A stretch of DNA of 64,000 nt from Acidobacteriota bacterium (GCA_027314025.1 DAHVCP010000011.1:51522-115521); one strand, 5' to 3'; positions 15,098-24,547 are shown, counted from the first letter of the stretch. The notes: generated from the sequence alone by a model not told the origin. A program made the numbers and translations.

Positions 15098-16882
15098 CTA
15101 AGCGAGTCCCTTTTGGGGTTGCATCTCGGGCACCGGCGTGTCGGCGTGGCGGTAGGTGGCCAGAACGCCGCTGAGGGTGGCGACGCCCAGCAGCCGGTCG
15201 TCGGCACGGTGAACGACGGGCAGCAATGGGGCATCTCCGGCTTCGCGCAGGAACATCTCCAGCGGTTCGTCGGGATGCAGCGTGGGCAGCCGCGACGCCG
15301 CCAGAACCTCGCCCAGCCGGTGCTGGCCCATGCCGTCCTTCACCAGGGCGGCGAGGCGCGTGGTGGGAATGCCGGCCCAGCGGGCGCCGCCGCCATGCAC
15401 CAGCACGAAGGCATTATCCCCGGCCGCGGTCAGCGCGGAGGCCACCGTATCCGACCATTGCAACACCGGGGAGGTCGGCGGCTGCATGGCGTCCTCCACG
15501 TGCAGCACCTCCTCCTCGCGCCGCTCCTCCATCGAGGGCAGGTCGAGGCCGTCTTGGTGCGTCAACGCGTCGAAGATGGGCGTGTGCTGGAAGCTGCGGG
15601 AGATGAAGAAGGCGATGGAGTTGGCGATCAGCAGCGGCAGCACCACGGTATAGCTGCCGCTGATCTCAATGATCATGAAGACCGAGGTCATCGGCGCCCG
15701 CAGGATGCCGGCGAACGCCACCCCCATGCCCACCATCACATAGGCGCTGACGCCGGCGGCGATATGGGGAAACAGCAGGTGCTCGAAGCCGCCCACCGCG
15801 CCGCCCACAAGGGCGCCGATGACCAGCGTCGGGGCGAACATGCCGCCGGGAGTTCCACTGGTGAAGGAGAACAACGTGGCCAGGATTTTCATCACCGCCA
15901 GAATCGCCAGCGTGGTCCAGAGGAACTGCGCGTGCAACGCCTGGTTAATGATGATGTAGCCGGCGCCGAGCACCTGCGGATACCAAATGGCGATGATGCC
16001 CACCAGCAATCCGCCGATCGCGGGCTGGAAATATTGCGTCCACCGCGGCATCGCCTTCAACTTCGGCCGCAGCCAGATCACGGCCTTGACGAAGGCCAGG
16101 GAGGCGAAGCCGCCGACGACGCCCAGGCCGGCATAGGCCGCCAATTCCACCGGGTTGCGCAGTTCGAAGGGCGGGACGGTGAACAGCGAATGCGCCCCCA
16201 GAAACCACCGCTCCACGACCGTGCCGGCCACCGCCGAGAGCACCACGGCGCTGAGAATGCTCATGCTCCACTGGCCGATGACCTCTTCGATGACGAAGAG
16301 GATGGAGGCGATCGGAGCGTTGAAGGCGGCGGCCAAGCCGGCGGCGGCGCCCAACGGCGCGAGCAGGCGCATGCGCGCGCGGCTTAACTTGAGCTTGCGC
16401 CCCACCAGCGACGCCAGCCCGGCGCCCATTTGGATGGACGGATCCTCCGGCCCCAGGGACTGGCCGCTGCCGATGGCCAGCGCCGAGGTGATGAATTTTC
16501 CCACCACGGTGCGGAACGGAATGTAGCCGTCGTAGATGTACAGCGCCGCCTTGGTCTGGTTGACGCCGCTGCCACGGGCGCCGGAAAAGACCAGCACCAG
16601 CAAGGCGCCGATCACCAAGCCGACCAGCGCCGGCACCAGCGGGAGGCGGTGCGCCAAGGGAGTCAGCGGGCTGCCCAGCAGATAGAGCTGCAGCCAGCCG
16701 ATCACCACGCGGAAGCAGACCACGGCCAGGCCGGCGATGACGCCGATGACGATGGCCAGGAAGAGAAATAGGCGTTCCTCGCGCACCGCCGCCCACTTGC
16801 GGGCCGCGCGCCGGTTGACCTGTTCCGCGCCGGCGCCGGGTGGCAGCACGCCGGGCCGCGCGCCGGGGGAGGTGGTGCTCAT
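15098..16882 (-). CDS. ClC-family chloride channel/antiporter with C-terminal CBS domains
   Basis: The 594-residue protein has about ten hydrophobic segments with the ClC signature regions: GARGSGVNQ (selectivity loop, GSGxP-like with Val-Asn), GPEDPSIQMGAG (the GxExP loop with the gating-type glutamate kept) and GTPGGMFAPTLVIGA. Residues from about 460 onward form a pair of CBS domains (MQPPTSPVLQWSDTVASALTA; LPTLHPDEPLEMFLREAG...LLGVATLSGVL), which usually bind adenine nucleotides. It would move chloride or another anion across the inner membrane; a keepable gating Glu suggests H+/anion exchange. Its start overlaps the stop of the TPR gene by four bases (ATGA), so it is translationally coupled to it. 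Confidence 0.93.
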   Translation of the reverse strand: MSTTSPGARPGVLPPGAGAEQVNRRAARKWAAVREERLFLFLAIVIGVIAGLAVVCFRVVIGWLQLYLLGSPLTPLAHRLPLVPALVGLVIGALLVLVFSGARGSGVNQTKAALYIYDGYIPFRTVVGKFITSALAIGSGQSLGPEDPSIQMGAGLASLVGRKLKLSRARMRLLAPLGAAAGLAAAFNAPIASILFVIEEVIGQWSMSILSAVVLSAVAGTVVERWFLGAHSLFTVPPFELRNPVELAAYAGLGVVGGFASLAFVKAVIWLRPKLKAMPRWTQYFQPAIGGLLVGIIAIWYPQVLGAGYIIINQALHAQFLWTTLAILAVMKILATLFSFTSGTPGGMFAPTLVIGALVGGAVGGFEHLLFPHIAAGVSAYVMVGMGVAFAGILRAPMTSVFMIIEISGSYTVVLPLLIANSIAFFISRSFQHTPIFDALTHQDGLDLPSMEERREEEVLHVEDAMQPPTSPVLQWSDTVASALTAAGDNAFVLVHGGGARWAGIPTTRLAALVKDGMGQHRLGEVLAASRLPTLHPDEPLEMFLREAGDAPLLPVVHRADDRLLGVATLSGVLATYRHADTPVPEMQPQKGLA

Positions 16883-18063
16883 TGCCCGCCTCCAGCCCGC
16901 TGCCGGGCGATCAGCAACAGCGCCAGATCGGAGCCGGTGGGCGCGCCGCAGGTGGCCGCGGTCGCTTGCTCGACCTGAAAGACGAAGCCCATGGTCTGCG
17001 ATACGGCGTCGGGGCCATGGAACAATCGGCCGCGGGCCATTTGCCGCTGCAGCGCTTGGCCGGTGGCGGCGAGTTTGGCCAACGGCGCCGGCGCCGGCGC
17101 CGCCGCCTTGCCGCCGGCCTTGGTTGGCGGCGAGGCGGGCAGGCAGCGATGGAGCCGCGCCAGGGCGATTTTCAGGTCCCGCCGCACGCGCTCGTCCCGT
17201 TCCGGGCGGGAAACGCCGAAGGCGTAGGGGTCCAACTCCAGCACCTCGCTGGTGGTGGCCAGCAACGGCGCGGCGACGATGTCGTGGGGCCGCAGGCGAA
17301 CCGCGCGTTGCAGATAGGTCCGGGCCTGGGCGTACTGCGCCAGGCGGAAGGCGGCCCGCCCCGCCCCCACCAGCACCGCGTAGTTGTTGGCGCCTTGGTG
17401 GAGCACGGCCCGGAATTCCTGCAAGGCGTGATGATTGTCTCCCACCGCCAGCAACTGCTGGCCGATGGCGATGCGGGCCGCGGCGGTGGGCGGCAAGGTC
17501 GCCCCGAGCGCCAAAATCTCCGCGTCGGCTTGGGTCTCTTCGCCCTCACGGAGCAAAAACGCGATCAGCTCCCGGCGCGCCGCCTCCCGCTGGGCGGCGC
17601 CGTTGCTCTGCCATAAGCCATAAATGGCGTTGTGGTAATAACGGACCGCGGCGCTAGCGTTCCCATCCTTGGCCTCCACCCGCGCCAGGCTAAGATTCAC
17701 TGGACCGGACTGGGGCGTCTGCTGCCAAAGGATGGAAAAGTAATGGCGCGCCTGGTTCAGTTCGCCGCTCTGAAACAACGCGGTGCCCAGGCCAAATTGG
17801 TAGCCGGCGTTGTCGCTGTTGTAGGCCAGCGCGTTGCGATAATCCTCGGCCGCTTGCCGCGGGTAGCCGCGCTGCAGCGCCTGCGCGCCGTCCCGCTGCC
17901 AGTTCCAGGCGCGGGCCGCACGCACGGCGTCATAGCGGCGAACCAGCCAGGCGGTGACGGCGAATCCGATCAGGACCACCGCGATCAGCACGGCCAGCGC
18001 CACGGTGTCTTGGCGGGCTTGCCGCAACTGCGATGGGGGAGTGGGTGGCGTGGGCGTGGACAT
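16879..18063 (-). CDS. Membrane-anchored TPR protein
   Basis: This 394-residue protein has a short cytoplasmic tail, one transmembrane helix (TVALAVLIAVVLIGFAVTAWLV, about residues 19-40), and then tetratricopeptide repeats (RDGAQALQRGYPRQAAEDYRNALAYNSDNAGYQFGLGTALFQSGELNQARHYF, and further units to about residue 300). TPR arrays bind partner proteins. It lies between a cysteine-rich protein gene (six bases upstream) and the ClC gene (overlapping), so the three form an operon. The partner or substrate cannot be told from sequence. Confidence 0.75.
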   Translation of the reverse strand: MSTPTPPTPPSQLRQARQDTVALAVLIAVVLIGFAVTAWLVRRYDAVRAARAWNWQRDGAQALQRGYPRQAAEDYRNALAYNSDNAGYQFGLGTALFQSGELNQARHYFSILWQQTPQSGPVNLSLARVEAKDGNASAAVRYYHNAIYGLWQSNGAAQREAARRELIAFLLREGEETQADAEILALGATLPPTAAARIAIGQQLLAVGDNHHALQEFRAVLHQGANNYAVLVGAGRAAFRLAQYAQARTYLQRAVRLRPHDIVAAPLLATTSEVLELDPYAFGVSRPERDERVRRDLKIALARLHRCLPASPPTKAGGKAAAPAPAPLAKLAATGQALQRQMARGRLFHGPDAVSQTMGFVFQVEQATAATCGAPTGSDLALLLIARQRAGGGQ

Positions 18064-18069
18064 GGGCAG

Positions 18070-18702
18070 CTACGGGGCGACGATTAATGAGCCCGCCGGC
18101 TGGGCGGCGGCATGCGGCGCTTCCGGCGCCAGCCATTCCAGGCAGAGCCGCGACCGCGGCCGCCCATTGGCGCGCAGCCGCACTAGCCGCGCCAAATACA
18201 CCACCGCCATTTCCAGCTCCGCGGTCCGCGGCGGCGGCGGCGGCGCCAGCCCGCGCTCCGGCGGCCGGTACTCCCGCAGCGCGTCTTGCAGGCGCCGGTA
18301 TAGCCCTTCGCGCAGCGCTCCGGTGGGATGCGACTCGAACACCACTCCCGCCCGCTGCGCCGCCCAAGTCTGGGCGACATGGCGCAGCACATCGAGCAGA
18401 TCGGGATCGCTCAGCGCCGGGCTCTCCGCCCAGAAACCGCCAATGGCGGCGCACAGGCTCCGCAGCAGATCCTCATTATCACCGCCGAAATGCGGCGGCA
18501 GGCGCAGTTCCGGCGAGACCGGCGGCGGCAGCTCCAGGGATGTCTCGCGCGCGCCGTGGGCGCGGCTGGCCCGCAGATGCGGGCAACTCAGCGGGCAGTC
18601 CAGCGTGACCTCGCGATAGCTGCCGCAACACGGCGCGCAAATCGCTTCGCCCTGCGCCGGGCAAAAGCGCTTGGCGCGTCGTTTTTCACACAAAGGACAC
18701 AT
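18070..18702 (-). CDS. Cysteine-rich zinc-binding protein (210 aa)
   Basis: The N-terminus carries eight cysteines in MCPLCEKRRAKRFCPAQG, ICAPCCGSYREV and LDCPLSCPHL within the first 45 residues, which look like a two-site zinc-binding domain. The rest is mostly helical and ends in a region rich in Leu, Arg and Ala. I recall this N-terminal pattern (CPxCxKRRAKRxCPAxGxxICxxCCGTxREV) as widespread in acidobacteria, without a known function. It is the first gene of the zinc protein-TPR-ClC operon. No ribosome binding site precedes ATG 18702. Confidence 0.65.
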   Translation of the reverse strand: MCPLCEKRRAKRFCPAQGEAICAPCCGSYREVTLDCPLSCPHLRASRAHGARETSLELPPPVSPELRLPPHFGGDNEDLLRSLCAAIGGFWAESPALSDPDLLDVLRHVAQTWAAQRAGVVFESHPTGALREGLYRRLQDALREYRPPERGLAPPPPPRTAELEMAVVYLARLVRLRANGRPRSRLCLEWLAPEAPHAAAQPAGSLIVAP

Positions 18703-18784
18703 CGAACGGGGCCAAACAGGCGTTGAGTTTCAGCGTAGCACGGCCAGCCGCGCCGCTACTCGCCGCTCTGGCTCTTCCGCGCGG

Positions 18785-19735
18785 CTAGGGAATGAGATGC
18801 GCCGGTTGGGCCGGCCCGTTCGTGGCGCCGGCGGCGGGTTGCGACGGCGGCAAACGGCAAGCCGCCAGGCTTTGAATCACCGCCAAACTGGGCGAGCCTG
18901 GCGGCAATGGCTGGCCCGGCGCCGGCGGCGTCACCATCGCCTGAAAGTCGGGACGCGCGACCAGCGGCTGAAACACCTTGTCATGGCAGACGCGGGCAAT
19001 GTGCGCATAGTGCAACTCCAGCGCCTGGCGGAACTGGTGCATGGCGTCGGGCAAGTCCCCCAGCTCGCAATAGAGCTTGGAGAGGAAAAAGTGATACTGC
19101 GCCGGATCGCTGACCGAACTGTCCTGGACCGCGTTGCCGCCTTCGTGGGTCGGATCCAGCGCCAGGGGATCCAGCCGCAGCGCGGCGAGATAATCCCTGC
19201 CCGCGTTCTTCAGGTGCTTGCGCATGAACTCCGCCGTCCCGGCATTGACGTAAAACGCCGCCACCGTGCCGCGGCTCAAATGAATGGCCCGATGGTAGAG
19301 CTGGAGGGCATGACCAAAGTTGCGCTCATCGTAGTAGATGGTGCCGAGGTTGTTGTACGGCTGGGCCAAGCGGCGGTTGAAGCGGATGGCCTGTTGGTAA
19401 TACTTCGAGGCCGCGACCGGCTGGTTGAGCAGTTGATAGGAAATACCGATGCGGTTCGCCAGGTTGGCGTCGTGCGGGTGCTGGCGCAGATCCTCCCGCA
19501 ACAGATCCACGGCCGCGTAGTATTCCTTGCGCGCCATCATGATGTCGGCCCGCTCGCTGAGCGTGAGCGGACGCGGCGGGGGCGCGTTGGCGGCGACGGT
19601 GGAAACGCCGCTGGCGGCGGCAGTGGCTTTGGGAAGCGGCGGGGCGGGGGGCGCATTGCCCGGCAGGGGAGTCGCTTGGGCTTGGGCGGCGGCGCTCAAA
19701 CCGGCCAGCAGGAACACAGACAACACGAGGCGCAT
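18785..19735 (-). CDS. Secreted TPR-repeat protein (316 aa)
   Basis: ATG 19735, with GGAGGGG about ten bases upstream, starts a clear signal peptide (MRLVLSVFLLAGLSAAAQAQA). After a Pro/Ala-rich spacer come TPR units: ADIMMARKEYYAAVDLLRED, ANRIGISYQLLNQPVAASKY, QPYNNLGTIYYDERNFGHAL and others up to about residue 250, then a Pro-rich tail. It is probably periplasmic and mediates protein-protein contacts. The frame extends upstream to 20890, but that part is antisense to the acyltransferase gene and is not coding. Confidence 0.8.
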   Translation of the reverse strand: MRLVLSVFLLAGLSAAAQAQATPLPGNAPPAPPLPKATAAASGVSTVAANAPPPRPLTLSERADIMMARKEYYAAVDLLREDLRQHPHDANLANRIGISYQLLNQPVAASKYYQQAIRFNRRLAQPYNNLGTIYYDERNFGHALQLYHRAIHLSRGTVAAFYVNAGTAEFMRKHLKNAGRDYLAALRLDPLALDPTHEGGNAVQDSSVSDPAQYHFFLSKLYCELGDLPDAMHQFRQALELHYAHIARVCHDKVFQPLVARPDFQAMVTPPAPGQPLPPGSPSLAVIQSLAACRLPPSQPAAGATNGPAQPAHLIP

Positions 19736-19960
19736 CACGGCGGGCCCCTCCAGCTTGCGGCAATCTGCCCGATTCCCGAAGCTGGCGGCATTGTACCGCA
19801 TTTTCCGTTCTGGCGCAGCGCGGCTGGGGCTATCCCGGCGCCGGCATGGGCGGCCATGCCGCCTCCGCCCGCCGCGGGCCCGTCCTGCCCGGCGCCGCGG
19901 CGAGAGCGCCGCCGCCTGCGCTCGGACCTTCGGCCCGTCCCCTGGCACAATCAAACTGTC

Positions 19961-20935
19961 GTGGCTGTCCCTCCCCCCATCGCCTCCGCCCCTGCGCCGC
20001 CACCGGTGCGGCGGGACAACGGAAAATGGGTTCGTTGGCGCTACCGGCTGGAATACGCCCCGGTTTGGCTGGCCAAAAGCGTCCTCGGCGCCCTGCCCCG
20101 GCCCGCCGCCCGCGCCATCGGCTACTCCGTCGCCGCCGCGTTCTATTACGGCCACCGGCGGCTGATTCGTGTCGGCGAACGCAATCTGGGCCTCGCCTTC
20201 CCCGCCATGCCGCCGGCGCAGCGCCGCCGACTGCTGCGCCGCCTGTACCATCATCTGGGCCGGCAATTGGCCGAGTTTTGCCTGTTTCCGCGGGCGCGCC
20301 GCGAAACCATCGGCGCATTGGTGGAGACCGAAGGGCTGGAGTATTTTCTCGCCGCGCAAGCCCGCGGCCGCGGCGTGCTGATATTGACCGCGCATCTCGG
20401 CGCCTGGGAGCTGTCCAGCTTCGCGCACAGCCTCAACGGCCATCCCATGAAGTTCGTGATTCGCCCGCTGGACAATCCGCACCTGAACGCCATGGTCAAC
20501 CGCTATCGCGGCCTGCACGGCAATCAGCCGATCGGCAAGCGCGGCTTCGCCCGGCAACTGGTCACCGCGATGCAACACAACGAAGCGGTGGGCATCCTTT
20601 TGGATCAAAACTCCTCGCCGCCGCAGGGCTGCTTTGTTCCTTTTTTCAGCGTCCAAGCCTGCACCGCCACGGGCTTGGCCCGCATCGCCCAGCGCACCGG
20701 CGCCACCGTGGTGCCGGGTTTTACCGTATGGGAGGAGGCGCGGCGCAAATACGTGTTGTACTTTGATCGCGAAGTGCCGACGCAGCGCAGCGGCGACGAC
20801 GACGCCGACACCCTGGCCAACACCGCCGCCTACAACGCCGTGCTGGAGCGTTGGATTCGCCGTTATCCCGATCAATGGTTGTGGGTGCACCGGCGCTGGA
20901 AGACCCGCCCCGCCGGCGAGCCGCCGATTTACTGA
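19961..20935 (+). CDS. LpxL/HtrB-family lysophospholipid (lipid A) acyltransferase
   Basis: The product (about 324 residues from GTG 19961) matches the LpxL/LpxM family: RRLIRVGERNLGLAFP, then the catalytic ILTAHLGAWELSS, an HxxxxE motif with His145 and Glu150, and NSSPPQGCFVPFFSVQACTATGLARIA, then RRYPDQWLWVHRRWKTRP at the end. Such enzymes add a secondary acyl chain to lipid A or a related glycolipid at the inner membrane. The start is uncertain: GTG 19961 has no ribosome binding site, and a GTG at 20006 is also in frame. The next gene, a membrane glycosyltransferase, starts 14 bases after its stop, and the two may act on the same envelope lipid. Confidence 0.88.
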   Translation: MAVPPPIASAPAPPPVRRDNGKWVRWRYRLEYAPVWLAKSVLGALPRPAARAIGYSVAAAFYYGHRRLIRVGERNLGLAFPAMPPAQRRRLLRRLYHHLGRQLAEFCLFPRARRETIGALVETEGLEYFLAAQARGRGVLILTAHLGAWELSSFAHSLNGHPMKFVIRPLDNPHLNAMVNRYRGLHGNQPIGKRGFARQLVTAMQHNEAVGILLDQNSSPPQGCFVPFFSVQACTATGLARIAQRTGATVVPGFTVWEEARRKYVLYFDREVPTQRSGDDDADTLANTAAYNAVLERWIRRYPDQWLWVHRRWKTRPAGEPPIY

Positions 20936-20949
20936 GGCCGAGAGCGCGC

Positions 20950-22785
20950 ATGTCGGACACCAACTCCCCCCGCCCGGCCGCGGATGCGCGCGGCATGCCG
21001 CCGCCGGCCGCCGCCCGCCGCCCGCGGGCTCTGTTGCTGGCCCTGCTCGTCGCCGCCGGCTTCGCCGCGCTGGGCTGGGTGATGTTCCTGCATGGCCTCT
21101 CGGCCCTCGGTTTGGTCGGCCCCGACGAACCCCGCTATGCCGAAATCGGCGCGGAGATGCTGGCGGCCAAGAACTTCGTCACCCCGAAATTGCTGGGCGC
21201 TCCCTGGCTGCAAAAGCCGGTGTTGGAATATTGGCTGGTGGCCGCCGGGGACGCGGTCGAAGGCGTCAACGCCGCCGGCTCGCGTCTGCCCAATGCCCTG
21301 CTCGGCTTGCTGCTCGCCGCCGCCTTGGCCGGCTTCGCCGCCGCGCTGCGCGGCTGGCGCGCCGCCGGATGGACGGCCGCCATCGCCCTGACCTCGGTCT
21401 TCCTGTTCGGCTTCGCCCGCGCCGCCACCACGGATATGCCGCTGGCGGCGATGATGTCGTTCTCGCTGTTGTGCCTCTATTTCTGGCTGCGCCCGCAGAT
21501 CACCGGCAGCGGCGCCGGTTCCCGCGCCTGGTTGTGGCCGGCCGCCGCCTTCCTCGGATTCGCCGTGTTGGCCAAGGGGCCGGTGGCGATGGTGCTGGAA
21601 GGCTTGGTGCTGGTGTTCATGGCCCTGCGCTGCCGGCGCTGGGATTGGCTGCGCCGCGTGCTGACCCCGGGCGCCGTCACGGTGTTCGCCGTGGTCACGC
21701 TGCCCTGGTACATCGCCGTCTCCATGCGCACGCCCGCGTTTCTGAAGGTCTTCTTCTGGCAAAACAATCTGGAGCGCTTCGCCACCAACCGCTACCAGCA
21801 TCCCCAGCCGGTGTGGTTTTTCCTTCCCATCTTGTTCCTCGCGGTATTCCCCTGGAGCGGCTGGAGCCTGCTGCCCCTAGCCAACGCCTTCCATCGCATC
21901 ACCGGCCGTAACCGCGGCGGCGTGCGCGCGCAACCGGCGCGACCGGCCGATGGCTTGCTGTGGTTTCTGTGGCTATGGCTGATCGCCGTGGCCGGCTTCT
22001 TCAGCCTCTCCCAGTCCAAGCTGCCCGGATATGTCTTGCCCGCCATCCCCGCCGCCATTCTGCTGATCGCGTTCGCCGCCGGGGAGGAAGCAACGCCGCG
22101 CTGGCCGGGGCTGATCAGCGCCGCCTTCACCGCCGCCATCCCCGTCGGCATCTTGCTGTTTCCCTGGCTGTTCACGCCACAGTCCTGGCGGCCCCCGGCG
22201 CAATATTTCCTGCGCAACCCGGCGCTATGGATGGCGGGCTTGGGAACGGCCGTGGTGCTGTGGCTGCTGTTGTGGCGCCGCCGCTTCGCCGCCTACATCG
22301 CCCTCACCTGCGCCATTCTGGCCGCCGCCGCTTGGTCGCTGACCGGCCCGTTGAGCCCCCAGGTCAACGCCATCGCCAGCGCCCGCCCCCTGGCCGCCGC
22401 GATCTGGGCGCAGTGCGGACCCCCGGCGACGGTGCGGCTGCCCATTCTGGATCCGCGGCAAGCCTCCGCCCCCATGGCCGGCGGGAATTGCGCCGGCCAA
22501 AATCTGTACGCGTTCCAGTTGCCGCGGGAGATGACCTACGGGCTCGGCTTCTATCTCCATCGCCGCCCGCTGCCGCTGACCGCGCAAGCCCGCTGGCCGC
22601 GCGCCGGCCTGGTGGCCACCGACCGCCGGCGGATTCCCGCCTTGGTCAACGCCGCGCTGCGCCACGGCCTCGACGCCCGCATAATCATCGCGCCACCGCT
22701 CGGCGCCAATTGGGCGCTGCTGCAACTCGGCCCTCTGCCGGCCGCACCGCCGCCGCCCACGATGCATCCGCCCGTCGTTCATTGA
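20950..22785 (+). CDS. ArnT-like (PMT family) membrane glycosyltransferase
   Basis: The 611-residue protein has about eleven to twelve transmembrane segments. After the first it carries LVGPDEPRYAEIGAEM, the first-loop motif with acidic residues found in ArnT/PMT enzymes, then FVTPKLLGAPWLQKPVLEYW. A positively charged loop (RRVLTPGAVT...) and YQHPQPVWFFLPILFLAVFPWSGW also fit. ArnT enzymes move a sugar from undecaprenyl phosphate to lipid A on the periplasmic face; the actual sugar here is unknown. ATG 20950 lies just after the acyltransferase gene. The C-terminal region (residues about 450-600) is a soluble domain. Confidence 0.88.
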   Translation: MSDTNSPRPAADARGMPPPAAARRPRALLLALLVAAGFAALGWVMFLHGLSALGLVGPDEPRYAEIGAEMLAAKNFVTPKLLGAPWLQKPVLEYWLVAAGDAVEGVNAAGSRLPNALLGLLLAAALAGFAAALRGWRAAGWTAAIALTSVFLFGFARAATTDMPLAAMMSFSLLCLYFWLRPQITGSGAGSRAWLWPAAAFLGFAVLAKGPVAMVLEGLVLVFMALRCRRWDWLRRVLTPGAVTVFAVVTLPWYIAVSMRTPAFLKVFFWQNNLERFATNRYQHPQPVWFFLPILFLAVFPWSGWSLLPLANAFHRITGRNRGGVRAQPARPADGLLWFLWLWLIAVAGFFSLSQSKLPGYVLPAIPAAILLIAFAAGEEATPRWPGLISAAFTAAIPVGILLFPWLFTPQSWRPPAQYFLRNPALWMAGLGTAVVLWLLLWRRRFAAYIALTCAILAAAAWSLTGPLSPQVNAIASARPLAAAIWAQCGPPATVRLPILDPRQASAPMAGGNCAGQNLYAFQLPREMTYGLGFYLHRRPLPLTAQARWPRAGLVATDRRRIPALVNAALRHGLDARIIIAPPLGANWALLQLGPLPAAPPPPTMHPPVVH

Positions 22786-22804
22786 TGGGCGCGGACTCCG
22801 CGCA

Positions 22805-22833
22805 TTGAACCGGCTGCCGCCGTCGCCTACACT
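22805..22833 (+). promoter_or_regulatory. Sigma-70-type promoter of the GH79 gene
   Basis: TTGAAC at 22805-22810 (-35), a 17-base spacer, and TACACT at 22828-22833 (-10). The start should fall near 22840, with GGAGG at 22848-22852 before GTG 22864. This suggests that the GH79 gene has its own promoter apart from the acyltransferase-glycosyltransferase pair. Confidence 0.65.
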
Positions 22834-22863
22834 GGGCCGAGCAGCGGCGGAGGCGATACGCTG

Positions 22864-24489
22864 GTGGCGCAGAAACCGGGAAGCTGGTGCTCGCGATTCC
22901 GAACTCATTTGCGGCGGACCGCCGCCGTCGTCGCCTTGGCTTTGGTAGCGGGCCCGCTGGCGTTGCCCGCGGCCGCGCAGTCCGCTCCCCCGCCGCCGCC
23001 GCGGCTCGACCCCGCCACCATGCCCCGCGCGGGCCGCGTGAGTCCGCGATTTCAGTCGTTCAACATTGAGATGGTGGAGGTCACCGGCGGGCGGTACTGG
23101 AAGCCGTATCCGCGGCATCCCGCCGCTTCGGCTAGGTCAGGGCGGCCGAATCCGGCGGACCTCTACACCCAGCTTGCGCCGATCCATCTCGCCAATTCCC
23201 GCCTCCGGCGGCTGGCCGCCGCGCTGGGCCCGGATTATCTCCGCGTCAGCGGCACGTCCGCCAACTCGGTCTATTTTTGGGATTCGCGTCGGCCCACTCC
23301 GAAGCAGCCGCCTGCCGGTTTTTCCACCATCCTGACGCGGAGCGAATGGCGCGGCGTCATCCGCTTCGCCCGCGCCACCCACGCCGCCATCGTCACCTCC
23401 TTCGCCATCAGCCCGGGCACGCGCAATGCGCGCGGGGTTTGGACGGACGCGCAGGCCGCGCGCTGGCTGGCGTTCACGCGCGCCGCGGGCGGCCGCATCG
23501 CGGCGGCGGAGTTCATGAACGAGCCCAACTTCGCCGCGTTCGGCGGCGCGCCCAAGGGCTACGACGCGGCGAAGTTCGGCCGCGACGTCAAAATCTTCCG
23601 CCGCTTTCTGCATCGCGCGTCGCCGCGGACGCTGCTGCTCGGCCCGGGCACGGTGGGCGAAGGGCCCTTCGCGCTCGGCGGCGGCGCGATTCCGATGCTG
23701 ACAACCGCGGACCTGATGCGCGCCGCCGGCCCGGTCTTTCCCGTCTTCAGCTACCACCTCTATCCCGCGATTTCGCCGCGCTGCGCGCCGCCCGGCTCAC
23801 CGCTCGGCATCACCGCCGCCCAAGCCCTGTCGCCACAATGGTTCGCCCGGCCGGAACAAATCGCCGCGTTTTATGCCCGCCTGCGCGACCGCTTCGACCC
23901 CGGCAAGCCGCTCTGGATCACCGAGACTGCCGACGCTGCCTGCGGCGGCAATCCCTGGGCCGACCGCTATTTGGACACGTTCCGTTATCTGATTCAACAC
24001 GCCAGCCTGGCGCGCCGCGGCGTGCAGGTCATCATGCACAACACGCTGGTGGGCAGCACCTACGGCTTGCTGTCGCCGCGGACCTTCCGCCCCCGCCCGG
24101 ACTATTGGGCGGCGCTGCTGTGGCGCCGCCTGATGGGCGCAATGGTATTGAAACCGGGCATGGAATCCCACGGCCGGCCGCCAGCCAATACCTACCTGTA
24201 TGCCCAATGCCTGCGCGGCCGCCGCGGCGGCGTCACTCTGCTGGCCATCAACGCCGGCCGCCGCGCCAGCGCCATTCGCCTGCCCTTGGCCGCCGAGCGC
24301 TACACGCTGACCGCCCGCGGGCTGGAATCCCGCCGCGTGCAACTCAACGGCCGCGTCCTGCGGCTCGGCGCGGATAACGCCCTGCCGCCCATTCGCGGCC
24401 GCGGCGTGCATCCCGGCAGGGTTTCCCTGCCGCCCCGCAGCTCCAGCTTCTTCACCTTTCCCACCGCCGGCAATCCCGCCTGCCGCTAG
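22864..24489 (+). CDS. Secreted GH79-type glycoside hydrolase (heparanase/beta-glucuronidase-like)
   Basis: The 541-residue protein has a signal peptide (AAVVALALVAGPLALPAAAQ) and then a TIM-barrel domain. FMNEPNF contains the acid/base Glu (residue 220) and KPLWITETADAACGG the likely nucleophile Glu354. ARRGVQVIMHNTLVGSTYGLL and PRPDYWAALLWRRLMG closely follow the heparanase pattern (VVMRQ...NYxLL, PLPDYWLSLLWK). The C-terminal part is the beta-sandwich typical of GH79. It would cleave glucuronic acid-containing glycans outside the cytoplasm. GTG 22864 has GGAGG eleven bases upstream and a promoter. Confidence 0.85.
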   Translation: MAQKPGSWCSRFRTHLRRTAAVVALALVAGPLALPAAAQSAPPPPPRLDPATMPRAGRVSPRFQSFNIEMVEVTGGRYWKPYPRHPAASARSGRPNPADLYTQLAPIHLANSRLRRLAAALGPDYLRVSGTSANSVYFWDSRRPTPKQPPAGFSTILTRSEWRGVIRFARATHAAIVTSFAISPGTRNARGVWTDAQAARWLAFTRAAGGRIAAAEFMNEPNFAAFGGAPKGYDAAKFGRDVKIFRRFLHRASPRTLLLGPGTVGEGPFALGGGAIPMLTTADLMRAAGPVFPVFSYHLYPAISPRCAPPGSPLGITAAQALSPQWFARPEQIAAFYARLRDRFDPGKPLWITETADAACGGNPWADRYLDTFRYLIQHASLARRGVQVIMHNTLVGSTYGLLSPRTFRPRPDYWAALLWRRLMGAMVLKPGMESHGRPPANTYLYAQCLRGRRGGVTLLAINAGRRASAIRLPLAAERYTLTARGLESRRVQLNGRVLRLGADNALPPIRGRGVHPGRVSLPPRSSSFFTFPTAGNPACR

Positions 24490-24547
24490 GCCACTGCCCC
24501 AGGCCGTTAGCCCGATGCCCAGCGCCGCCGTCGGGCGGGACTGCGTG

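Noticed and set aside
18671..19960. Plus-strand extension before the acyltransferase gene
   Set aside because: It is antisense to the secreted TPR gene (signal peptide and TPR motifs on the minus strand) and has no family motifs.
19736..20890. Minus-strand N-terminal extension of the secreted TPR protein
   Set aside because: It is antisense to the LpxL-type gene, and the signal peptide at 19735 marks the true start.
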